Assembly: GCA_964484395.1 (NCBI GenBank)
Contig: CAZAFM010000039.1
Span: 1-19,817, forward strand
DNA from: CAZAFM01 sp964484395
GTDB taxonomy: Bacteria; Campylobacterota; Campylobacteria; Campylobacterales; CAZAFM01
Direction of reading: 5' to 3'
DNA length: 19,817 bases
Each line of letters begins with the position of its first letter. Positions within the stretch are counted from its first letter, which is position 1. Position numbers and translations under genes: made by a program. Shown here one piece after another: positions 7,849-14,960 of this stretch. The notes under the pieces were generated by a model. The model was not told the origin of the DNA. It made no database searches and was given only the letters and a program-made list of their open reading frames with translations.

Positions 7849-8814
7849 ATGAGATTAATTTTTGGGTTTTTTATATTTTTTGCTCTTTTTTCGCATGCTG
7901 AGGATTTGCGGTTCTTGTATGTAGAAAAGGGTATTAAACCTGTTGAAAAAGAGTTAGACAAAGAGCTAGAAAAAAAAGAGTTTTGGGAAGATTATATAGG
8001 AGAGAGGGCTATAGAGTATGGCTACTATGAAGATGCTCTATACTTACTACTCTCAAATAAATCAGAGCCAAATTTAGAGGTCTTTAAAATAGAGGCTGAT
8101 AACTTCAAAAATATACGAAGTGAGCATGCTTATGTAGGAAAAGGAAAAGGTACAAAGCTTAAAGAGGGTGACCTTACCACCCCTATTGGTGCTTATGATA
8201 TAGTTGAGAAAAAAACCAAGCTAGATGACTACTATGGACCTCTAGCACTAGTTCTTTCATATCCAAACCTATATGATAGGCTACAGTTTAGAGATGGATA
8301 TGGTATATGGATTCATGGTGTTCCAAGTAAGAGTGAACGACCTGCTAACACAAGGGGATGTGTAGCAGTAGAGAATGACTATATGCTAGAGATTGATGAG
8401 GTGATAAATAGAGACAAAAGTATTGTTATTATCTCCGAAGAGAAGCTAGGGCTTGTTGAGAAGTCTGAAATAGTTGATATTTTTAGCGAGATATATAAGT
8501 GGAGAAATGCGTGGAAATACTCTCTTTTGGATGAGTACTTGAGGTTTTATGATGATGAAGATTTTAGAAGATTTGATGGAAAAAACTTTGAGCAGTTCAA
8601 AAAAATGAAATCTATAATTTTTGGTAGAAATGAAACCAAAACTATTACTTTTAACAACTTTAATATAGCTCCCTACCCAAATCCAGAAGGGAAGAATATG
8701 TTTAGAGTGACATTTTTTGAGTATTATAAGTCAGATAACTATCTCTTTGAGGGTAATAAAGAGCTCTACATAGAGATGCGTGGGGACAAAATGAAGATTT
8801 TAGCAGAAAGGTAG
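7849..8814 (+). CDS. csd6: Csd6/Pgp2-type peptidoglycan L,D-carboxypeptidase (YkuD fold)
   Basis: The first 17 residues are a signal peptide (hydrophobic run to FSHA, then ED), so the 321-residue protein is periplasmic. Residues about 80-200 are a YkuD L,D-transpeptidase domain with the catalytic signature: IHGVPSK (His156) and NTRGCVAV (Cys171). Residues about 208-321 look like an NTF2-like domain. That pair is the architecture of Helicobacter Csd6 and Campylobacter Pgp2, which trim the terminal D-Ala from stem tetrapeptides to tripeptides and are needed for helical shape. Total length and Cys position are close to Csd6. AAGGAGG precedes the ATG by four bases; TTG at 7846 is too close to that site. 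The gene is directly followed by glgX with no gap. Confidence 0.88.
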   Translation: MRLIFGFFIFFALFSHAEDLRFLYVEKGIKPVEKELDKELEKKEFWEDYIGERAIEYGYYEDALYLLLSNKSEPNLEVFKIEADNFKNIRSEHAYVGKGKGTKLKEGDLTTPIGAYDIVEKKTKLDDYYGPLALVLSYPNLYDRLQFRDGYGIWIHGVPSKSERPANTRGCVAVENDYMLEIDEVINRDKSIVIISEEKLGLVEKSEIVDIFSEIYKWRNAWKYSLLDEYLRFYDDEDFRRFDGKNFEQFKKMKSIIFGRNETKTITFNNFNIAPYPNPEGKNMFRVTFFEYYKSDNYLFEGNKELYIEMRGDKMKILAER

Positions 8815-10875
8815 ATGATGTTAAAAACAGGTAGGGGGAAGGCACTACCCTTTGGAGTAAAAAGAGGTCCAACAGGTGTGAATTTTGCGATTTTTTCAAA
8901 AAATGCAACAAGGGCGTCTTTAAGTATATTTGACCTTAAGAAAAAAAAGCTTTTAGAAGAGATAGAGCTAGACCCAGAGATAAACAAAACAGGAGATATG
9001 TGGCATATAGAGGTTATAGGGCTACCTAAAGATTTTGGATATGCTTATAGTTTTGATAAGCAGGACCCAAAAAAGCGTTTTGACAGATATAACTTCAACA
9101 ACCTACTTCTAGACCCCTATGCAAAGATGATTCAAGATGTCAATAGGTGGGGGGAGCCTATAGCTGCTTGTGTATATAAAAAGAGCGACTTTCCAGATAG
9201 GCTTGGGGTGTTTAGTTCTGAAGATGAGTTCGATTGGGAGGGAGATAAGCATCCTAAAATCCCCATAGAAGAGACAATTATATATGAGCTTCATGTACGA
9301 GGATATACAAAGCATAAGAGCTCTAAAGTCAAAGATGCAGGAACTTTTATAGGCTTATCACAGAAGATACCTTATCTAAAAGACCTTGGAATTACAGCAG
9401 TTGAACTTATGCCTGTTTTTGAGTTTGAAGAGGTTGAGGGAATTAGGGTAAATCCAAAAACTGGTGAGAAACTGCTAAACTTTTGGGGATATAATCCTAT
9501 AAATTTTTTTACTCCAAAGGTTTCATACGCTAAGAATAGTACCTACAAAGGTAGTGTAAATGAGTTTAGAGAGCTGGTTAAGAGGTTTCATCAAGCAGGT
9601 ATTGAGGTAATACTTGATGTTGTGTTTAACCATAGTGCTGAAGGAAATGAGAAGGGGTGTACCTACTCTTTTAGAGGGATAGACAATCAAGTCTACTATA
9701 TGTTAAATAATGAAGGAGAGTATCTAAACTATAGTGGATGTGGAAATACTCTTAACTGCAACCATCCAGTAGTTAGGGATATGATAATAGATGCACTTAG
9801 ATACTGGGTGTCTGAGATGCATGTAGATGGATTTAGGTTTGATCTAGCCTCAATTCTAGGTCGCGGAACTCATGGAGAAGTGATGAAAAACCCTCCTTTA
9901 TTAGAGAGAATAGCAAATGATCCAGTTATGGCAGATGCGAAGCTAATAGCAGAAGCATGGGATGCAGGAGGCTTGTATCAAGTAGGAACTTTTCCTTCAT
10001 GGGGGAAGTTTGCTGAATGGAATGGGAAGTATAGAGACCACATTAGGGGTTTTGTTAAAAGTGATAATGGATTAGTATATGATGCCTTGCAAAGAGTGCT
10101 AGGAAGTAATGATATATATATGCATAGCGGAAGGGGTTCAAACCACTCAATAAACTTCATAACGGCTCATGATGGATTTACTCTAAATGATTTAGTCTCA
10201 TATAATGAGAAGCATAATGAAGAAAATGGTGAAGAAAACAGAGATGGAGACAGTCACAACCTAAGCTGGAACTGTGGGATTGAGGGTGAGACAAAGGATA
10301 TATCAATACTCTCTACTAGAAGAAAACAGGTTAAAAACTTTATGACCATACTGCTTCTATCTCGTGGAATTCCTATGATACTTGGAGGGGATGAGTTTCT
10401 CCGAACTCAAAAGGGAAACAACAATGCATATTGTCAAGATAGTGAAATAAGCTGGGTTGATTGGACACTTCTAGAAACAAACAAACCATTTTATGAGTTT
10501 GTTAAAAAACTCATAGCCTTTAGAAAACTCCTACCTTTTTTCAGACCTAAGGATAGATCTAAGAAAGTCACTATTCACATACATGGAAGAGAGCTAAATG
10601 ATATAGATGTAGGGTTTGAATCTCACTGTTTTGCTATTCATATGGAGTTTGCTAGAGAGGATATTAGGGATTACTACTTTGGTGCTAATATGTATTGGGA
10701 AGAGCAGGAGTTTGAGCTCCCACGCCTAAAGGTAGGCACTTGGGGGCTTGCTATAGATACAAGTAGAGAGGATAGTGAGAGTTTTTTCTCTAAGCCTTTT
10801 TTGATAAGAGGACAGAAGATAACTATTGCCCCAAGATCGATTGTAGTACTTATAAACTCTGATGCTAAGATTTGA
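8815..10875 (+). CDS. glgX: Glycogen debranching enzyme (GlgX/isoamylase type, GH13)
   Basis: This 686-residue enzyme hydrolyses alpha-1,6 branch points in glycogen-type glucans. Residues about 5-100 form a CBM48/isoamylase N domain (GVNFAIFSKNATRASLS). The GH13 barrel follows, with all four conserved regions: DVVFNH, DGFRFDLAS (nucleophile Asp343), AEAWDAGGLYQVG (acid Glu380) and TAHDGF (Asp453). YNEKHNEENGEENRDG is typical of GlgX/TreX rather than starch isoamylase. There is no signal peptide, so it is cytoplasmic. No other glycogen gene lies in the window. The start is ATG 8815 or 8818, directly after the preceding stop, with AAAGG nearby. Its end overlaps gtrA by 14 bp, so this cytoplasmic glucan enzyme sits translationally between cell-envelope genes. 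Confidence 0.94.
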   Translation: MMLKTGRGKALPFGVKRGPTGVNFAIFSKNATRASLSIFDLKKKKLLEEIELDPEINKTGDMWHIEVIGLPKDFGYAYSFDKQDPKKRFDRYNFNNLLLDPYAKMIQDVNRWGEPIAACVYKKSDFPDRLGVFSSEDEFDWEGDKHPKIPIEETIIYELHVRGYTKHKSSKVKDAGTFIGLSQKIPYLKDLGITAVELMPVFEFEEVEGIRVNPKTGEKLLNFWGYNPINFFTPKVSYAKNSTYKGSVNEFRELVKRFHQAGIEVILDVVFNHSAEGNEKGCTYSFRGIDNQVYYMLNNEGEYLNYSGCGNTLNCNHPVVRDMIIDALRYWVSEMHVDGFRFDLASILGRGTHGEVMKNPPLLERIANDPVMADAKLIAEAWDAGGLYQVGTFPSWGKFAEWNGKYRDHIRGFVKSDNGLVYDALQRVLGSNDIYMHSGRGSNHSINFITAHDGFTLNDLVSYNEKHNEENGEENRDGDSHNLSWNCGIEGETKDISILSTRRKQVKNFMTILLLSRGIPMILGGDEFLRTQKGNNNAYCQDSEISWVDWTLLETNKPFYEFVKKLIAFRKLLPFFRPKDRSKKVTIHIHGRELNDIDVGFESHCFAIHMEFAREDIRDYYFGANMYWEEQEFELPRLKVGTWGLAIDTSREDSESFFSKPFLIRGQKITIAPRSIVVLINSDAKI

Positions 10876-11263
10876 TTATTTGCAGATAAAAAGGTTTATC
10901 CTTAGTGGTGGAGTAGCTACAATTGTCCATCTTGCTAGTATGGGAGGGCTTGTAAGTGTTGGTCTAAACCCAGTTGTTGCTACTTCAGTTGGTGTGATTT
11001 TGGGTGCTATTACTAATTATATACTTCAATACTACTACACATTTGATGCAGATAGTAAGCATAGGAGCTCAGGGGTTAAGTACGCCATAACAGTTGGTAT
11101 CTCTTTTGTTAGTAATCTTGTTTTGTTTACTGTTTTTTACAATGTATTAAACCTTTCTGTAATATCATCACAACTTCTAACCTCAGCTATTGTTGCACTA
11201 CAAAATTACACCATATACAAGTATTTTGTATTTTTAAGAAAGGAGCAGATACTTGAAGTCTAA
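10862..11263 (+). CDS. GtrA-family membrane protein (probable polyprenyl-phosphate-sugar flippase)
   Basis: This 133-residue protein has four predicted membrane segments (about 12-32, 36-56, 74-93, 100-120) and the GtrA-family pattern: RFILSGGVATIVHLASM at the start, TNYILQYYYTFD after helix 2, and QNYTIYKYFVF near the end. GtrA proteins are thought to flip undecaprenyl-phosphate-linked sugars across the inner membrane, and usually stand next to a GtrB-like GT2 enzyme, as here. The ATG lies within the last codons of glgX (14 bp overlap) and lacks a strong ribosome site, which suggests coupled re-initiation. Its stop overlaps the next gene by 11 bp. I infer that it moves the sugar lipid made by its neighbours to the periplasmic face. 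Confidence 0.88.
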   Translation: MLRFDYLQIKRFILSGGVATIVHLASMGGLVSVGLNPVVATSVGVILGAITNYILQYYYTFDADSKHRSSGVKYAITVGISFVSNLVLFTVFYNVLNLSVISSQLLTSAIVALQNYTIYKYFVFLRKEQILEV

Positions 11264-12203
11264 AAAAGTTAGTATTGTTATCTCTTTTTATAATGAACAG
11301 AGTAATATAGATAAGCTTTTTGAAGAGCTCTACAAAGTAGAATTGAGCTTAAAGAATAGGGTAGAGTTTGAGTATATCTGTGTAAATGATGGAAGTAGTG
11401 ATGGAACTCTAATGAAATTAAAATCACTTATGGATAGACATCACAATCTTAAAATATACAATCTATTTCGTAATTTTGGTCATGAGGTAGCTATGAGTGC
11501 TGGGATGGATCATGCTAGTGGGGATTGTGTGATATTTATGGATGGGGATTTGCAACACCCTCCAGAGCTTGTTAAAACTATGCTCAAAGCTTGGCTTGAT
11601 GAAGGCTATAAGGTTGTTTTGACAAAAAAAATCAACAATGGAAGTGACAAATCATGGCTTTATAGGTTCCTCTCTTCTACTTTCTATCATATTCTAAATA
11701 GACTCTCAGATATACAGATTCCAAAAGATTTTCCAGATTTTAGATTGCTAGATAGAGAGTATGTTGAGCAGATAAAGACTATTGGAGAGACAGATAGAAT
11801 GTTTAGAGGACTACTAAATTTCATAGGATGTAGTAACTTTAAGCTACTTGAGTTTGAAGTTCCCAAAAGATACTCAGGAGAGTCAAAGTATAGCTTCAAA
11901 AAGTCTTTTGGACTAGCTATGGATAGTATTATGCAGTTCTCAACTAAGCCTCTTAGAAGTGCCGCTTATCTTGGCTTGCTCTCAGCACTAATCTGTGTGG
12001 TTTTGGCACTTTTTACTGTAGTTGAATATCTGTTTTTTGATGCAACAAGAACAGGGTATGCAACAACTCTTATTGTGATTATTTTTATGGGTTCTATTCA
12101 GCTTATAATACTTGGAATAATAGGTGAATACATAGGGAAGATACATATAGAGGTTAAACGGCGCCCACTATATTTTGGAGAGTTGATTGAATCTAAAAAT
12201 TAG
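11253..12203 (+). CDS. GT2 polyprenyl-phosphate glycosyltransferase (GtrB/ArnC/FlmF-like)
   Basis: The N-terminal part (1-220) is a GT-A glycosyltransferase of family 2: VSIVISFYNEQSNI, CVNDGSSDGT and the metal-binding FMDGDLQHPPELV (Asp97, Asp99). NFGHEVAMSAGMDHA is typical of the DPM1/ArnC/GtrB group, which transfers sugars to undecaprenyl phosphate. Two membrane helices follow (about 232-256 and 267-290), ending in GEYIGKIHIEVKRRPLYF, again typical of that group. The start is TTG at 11253, seven bases after AGGAG, and it overlaps gtrA by 11 bp and the deacetylase by 17 bp. By analogy with Francisella FlmF2 and with the deacetylase beside it, the sugar could be an N-acetylhexosamine; the donor cannot be read from sequence. 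Confidence 0.92.
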   Translation: MKSKKVSIVISFYNEQSNIDKLFEELYKVELSLKNRVEFEYICVNDGSSDGTLMKLKSLMDRHHNLKIYNLFRNFGHEVAMSAGMDHASGDCVIFMDGDLQHPPELVKTMLKAWLDEGYKVVLTKKINNGSDKSWLYRFLSSTFYHILNRLSDIQIPKDFPDFRLLDREYVEQIKTIGETDRMFRGLLNFIGCSNFKLLEFEVPKRYSGESKYSFKKSFGLAMDSIMQFSTKPLRSAAYLGLLSALICVVLALFTVVEYLFFDATRTGYATTLIVIIFMGSIQLIILGIIGEYIGKIHIEVKRRPLYFGELIESKN

Positions 12204-13071
12204 TGCAGATGATTTTGGTAATTCACTTAATATGAGCAGGGTTATATATGATTGTTATAAAAACGGAGCGCTAAACTCTATGAGTGTGATGGTAAATTCT
12301 GAGTATCTTGATGACTCACTTGCACTTTTAGATTCCAATAAGCACCCAAATACCTCACTACATATTAACATAGCTGAAGGCAAGCCAGTTTCAAATCCTA
12401 AGGATATACCTCTACTTGTAGATAGCTCTGGGAGGTTTAATAGAGGGTTTGTAGATTTGCTTCTTACATACTATCTAGCTAGTAGTAAAAAAAAGGCTCA
12501 AATAAAGCATCAAATAGAGTTAGAAGTGCTAGAGCAGATAACACTATATACAAAAAAGCTACAAACTTCAAAAATAAGCCTTGATTCTCATCAGCACTAT
12601 CATGCTCTACCTTTTGTAGCAGATGCTATTCTTGAGGGCTCAAGGAGGCTTGAAGATGTTAGTATTGAGTATATTAGAGTACCTTATGAGCGGTTTTTCT
12701 TCCACATAGGTTCACTTCAAGATGCAAAAAACTATTTTGGAGCAAATATCATAAAGCATATTATTTTAGATACATTATCGGTTTTTTTAAAAAAGAAGCT
12801 AAGATCATTTGGAATCTCGTTTAATGATGCTTTTATTGGGGTTTTGTTTACTGGTAGAATGACGCTTGATTCAATCAAAAAAGCACTTGTGAAGACAAAA
12901 CCAGATGACTATGTAGAACTACTCCTTCATCCAGGATATATATCAGCTACAGAAGAGAAGGATAGAGCTAAAGATAGGTTTACGAAATTTTATAGTGATG
13001 TAAATAGAAAAAAAGAGGCTGATATATTAACATCAGACTACTTTGCTCAACATCTCAAAGGAAGGCTATGA
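12187..13071 (+). CDS. YdjC/ChbG-family carbohydrate deacetylase (NaxD-like)
   Basis: This 294-residue protein opens with LKISADDFGNS, the hallmark of the YdjC family, whose members remove N-acetyl groups from amino sugars with a metal ion. Expected ligands are present: Asp9 in ADDFG, His59 in TSLHINIAEG, and the cluster DSHQHYHALP (Asp133, His135, His137, His139). ELLLHPGY (His248) is a further family motif. No signal peptide is seen, so it should act at the cytoplasmic side. The start is TTG at 12187, preceded by GGAGA; it overlaps the GT2 gene by 17 bp and the ArnT-like gene by 4 bp (ATGA). Francisella NaxD, of the same family, deacetylates undecaprenyl-phosphate-GalNAc; placed between a GT2 and an ArnT-like gene, I infer the same role here. 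ChbG-like action on chitooligosaccharides is less likely. Confidence 0.88.
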   Translation: MNLKISADDFGNSLNMSRVIYDCYKNGALNSMSVMVNSEYLDDSLALLDSNKHPNTSLHINIAEGKPVSNPKDIPLLVDSSGRFNRGFVDLLLTYYLASSKKKAQIKHQIELEVLEQITLYTKKLQTSKISLDSHQHYHALPFVADAILEGSRRLEDVSIEYIRVPYERFFFHIGSLQDAKNYFGANIIKHIILDTLSVFLKKKLRSFGISFNDAFIGVLFTGRMTLDSIKKALVKTKPDDYVELLLHPGYISATEEKDRAKDRFTKFYSDVNRKKEADILTSDYFAQHLKGRL

Positions 13072-14474
13072 AACTCTTTTTACTTCTTGGATTTATAGTG
13101 CTATCTAGAATAATTGCCATGATTTTCATCCCACTAACTGATACTACTGAAGCTAGATATGCAAATACTGCACTTATTATGTCAAAGCTTGGAGATTGGA
13201 TAACTCCATATTATGATTATGGTGTAGCTTTTTGGGGTAAACCACCTCTGGCGTTTTGGGCTGAAGCACTCTCTTTTAGGCTTCTTGGGGTTTATGACTT
13301 TGTGCCTAGGCTTCCTTCACTTGTAGTCTCACTTCTTGTAGCTTGGCTTATATATAGAGTATTGTTACTACTTAGCGATAGATGGAGTGCGCTTTTAGGT
13401 GCTGTGATTTATTCAAGTATGCTACTTATGTTTGCTCTAAGTGGTGCTGTTATAACTGATATCTATCTTACATTTTGTATCACTCTCTCACTAGTTTCGT
13501 TTTTGATGGTTATTAATGACCAAAAAGGCTTTTGGAATTACCTCTTTTTTGCAGGTATTGGCTTAGGGATATTGACCAAAGGTCCTTTAGCACTTGTAAT
13601 TGTTGGTGGGGTGGTGTTTTTATGGTTGATTTTTTCTTTTAAAAGTAGATTTGCAATGTTAGATAAGTTTGAATGGAAGAGCGGAGTTTTGATAGTCTTA
13701 ATTGTTAGTCTACCTTGGTACATTATTGCTGAATTTAAAACACCGGGATTTTTGGAGTATTTTATCATAGGTGAACACATTGGGAGGTTTTTAGATAGTG
13801 GATGGAGTGGTGATAGATATGGATATGTACATAACAACCCTTTAGGGGCTATCTGGCTTATGTGGTTAGTAGCAACTCTCCCTTGGGGGGTTTATGGAGG
13901 GTATCTTTTAGTCAAATCTCTAATATCAAAAAAGTTAAACGCAGTAGATTTTGGAATTTTTAGAGATTCAAATATCTTTTTCTTGATAGTGTGGGCGCTT
14001 TTTGTGATGCTCTTTTTTACTATTTCTAAAAATGTCATCTGGACTTATGTAGCCCCATCTCTGCCAGCCTTTGCCATACTGTTAGCACTATATATAAGAA
14101 ATCTTGACATGCAAAGAAGTAGAGCGATATTCTATGTATCAAGCATAGTACCTATTGTAGCTATTGTAGCAACTATATATATAAACCTTTTTCCCTCATC
14201 AGTAAAAACGGAGAAGTTTTTAGTAGAAAAATACAGAGAGTTAGCAGTAGATAGTGAGCCAATCTATTTTATAAACAACAAATCATTCTCAGCCACATAC
14301 TACCTAAATCAGGAGATAGTGCCAATAGATACAGAGGGCTTAGATGAGATAAGTAGTAAGAACAGTAGTTTTTTTGTAGCTATAAGGAAAAACCACTCAG
14401 CAGCACTTGATGAGGATAGTGATTATTCAAAAGTTTTTGAGAGTAATAGATATAGGCTATATAAAAAAGAGTAA
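13068..14474 (+). CDS. ArnT/PMT-family glycosyltransferase (lipid-linked sugar to cell-surface acceptor)
   Basis: This 468-residue integral membrane protein has about ten to twelve hydrophobic helices and the first-loop signature of the ArnT/PMT clan: LTDTTEARYANTALIMS, GDWITPYYDYG and WGKPPLAFW. ARYA with Asp25/Glu28 and KPPL are the conserved periplasmic-loop elements. ArnT moves an amino sugar from undecaprenyl phosphate to lipid A at the periplasmic face. The protein is shorter than E. coli ArnT (about 550), mostly in the C-terminal periplasmic part (about 390-468). AAGGAAGG precedes its ATG, which overlaps the deacetylase stop by 4 bp. It is the last gene of the long operon and meets nikR tail to tail with no spacer. 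The acceptor could be lipid A or another glycan. Confidence 0.9.
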   Translation: MKLFLLLGFIVLSRIIAMIFIPLTDTTEARYANTALIMSKLGDWITPYYDYGVAFWGKPPLAFWAEALSFRLLGVYDFVPRLPSLVVSLLVAWLIYRVLLLLSDRWSALLGAVIYSSMLLMFALSGAVITDIYLTFCITLSLVSFLMVINDQKGFWNYLFFAGIGLGILTKGPLALVIVGGVVFLWLIFSFKSRFAMLDKFEWKSGVLIVLIVSLPWYIIAEFKTPGFLEYFIIGEHIGRFLDSGWSGDRYGYVHNNPLGAIWLMWLVATLPWGVYGGYLLVKSLISKKLNAVDFGIFRDSNIFFLIVWALFVMLFFTISKNVIWTYVAPSLPAFAILLALYIRNLDMQRSRAIFYVSSIVPIVAIVATIYINLFPSSVKTEKFLVEKYRELAVDSEPIYFINNKSFSATYYLNQEIVPIDTEGLDEISSKNSSFFVAIRKNHSAALDEDSDYSKVFESNRYRLYKKE

Positions 14475-14882
14475 CTAAAAAGCAGAAGCTCTTGTGAGTT
14501 TTGAGAATTTTACGCCTTTTAGTCCACCTATTTGAATAGATAGGTTTTCTATAGTCTGTGCATCACCTTTTATGATGATAGTCTCAAGACAGTTGTGATG
14601 GTCTATGTGTATATGGGTATTACATAGGATATTTAGGTATTTTTGATGTTGTAGTTCTATCATTTTTTGTGATAACTCTCTTTGGTGGTGATCATATATA
14701 AGTGTTAAGACTCCTACAACTTCCTCTTTTCCTCCACTCCAGCTATCATCCACTAGCTTCTCTCGTATCAAATCGCGCACTAGCTCTGATCTTGATGAGT
14801 ATCCTCTGTTTGTAACTTTTGTATCAAGCTCCTCTAGTAGTGTCTCTTGTAGAGATACACAAAATCTAATTGTCTTATCCAC
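14475..14882 (-). CDS. nikR: Nickel-responsive transcriptional regulator NikR
   Basis: The N-terminal ribbon-helix-helix (TIRFCVSLQETLLEELD, GYSSRSELVRDLIREKL) binds DNA, and the C-terminal ACT-like domain binds nickel. All four E. coli-type Ni ligands have counterparts: the His in IELQHQK, the two His in THIHIDH and the Cys in HNCLE. In ribbon position the residues Arg-Cys-Ser resemble Helicobacter NikR (Arg-Ser-Ser). GTG at 14882 has AAAAGGG upstream and gives 135 residues, near E. coli length (133). A longer GTG start at 14924 lacks a ribosome site and would run into the promoter. NikR usually controls nickel uptake, urease or hydrogenase genes; none is in this window. It diverges from the prepilin peptidase gene, and a dyad lies between them. 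Confidence 0.93.
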   Translation of the reverse strand: MDKTIRFCVSLQETLLEELDTKVTNRGYSSRSELVRDLIREKLVDDSWSGGKEEVVGVLTLIYDHHQRELSQKMIELQHQKYLNILCNTHIHIDHHNCLETIIIKGDAQTIENLSIQIGGLKGVKFSKLTRASAF

Positions 14883-14911
14883 GCTTACCCTTTTTATGTT
14901 TTCTATGGAGT

Positions 14912-14917
14912 ATTTTA
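14912..14917 (-). promoter_or_regulatory. Candidate -10 element of nikR
   Basis: On the minus strand TAAAAT lies about 30 bases before the GTG at 14882, which would start transcription near 14905 and leave a leader of about 23 nt with the AAAAGGG ribosome site. It overlaps the left arm of the inverted repeat described next. No -35 box is clear. Confidence 0.35.
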
Positions 14918-14945
14918 ACCTCACTTTCTGTGCTTTTTGGTTAAA
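14914..14945. promoter_or_regulatory. Inverted repeat between nikR and the prepilin peptidase gene (possible operator)
   Basis: TTTAACC at 14914-14920 and GGTTAAA at 14939-14945 form a perfect 7-bp inverted repeat with an 18-base spacer. It covers the predicted nikR -10 and lies 15 bp before the ATG of the divergent gene. NikR operators are spaced dyads, but known ones differ in sequence and spacing: half-sites of 6 bp with N16 in E. coli, and 7 bp with N11 in Helicobacter. Autoregulation is therefore an inference. Confidence 0.35.
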
Positions 14946-14960
14946 CTTCTAGAAAAAAAG

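Noticed and set aside
13538..13837. 99-codon open frame on the minus strand
   Set aside because: It lies wholly inside the ArnT-like gene, has low-complexity composition and no recognisable domain.
14883..14924. Longer NikR starting at GTG 14924
   Set aside because: No ribosome site precedes it, and it would cover the candidate promoter and dyad; GTG 14882 has AAAAGGG.
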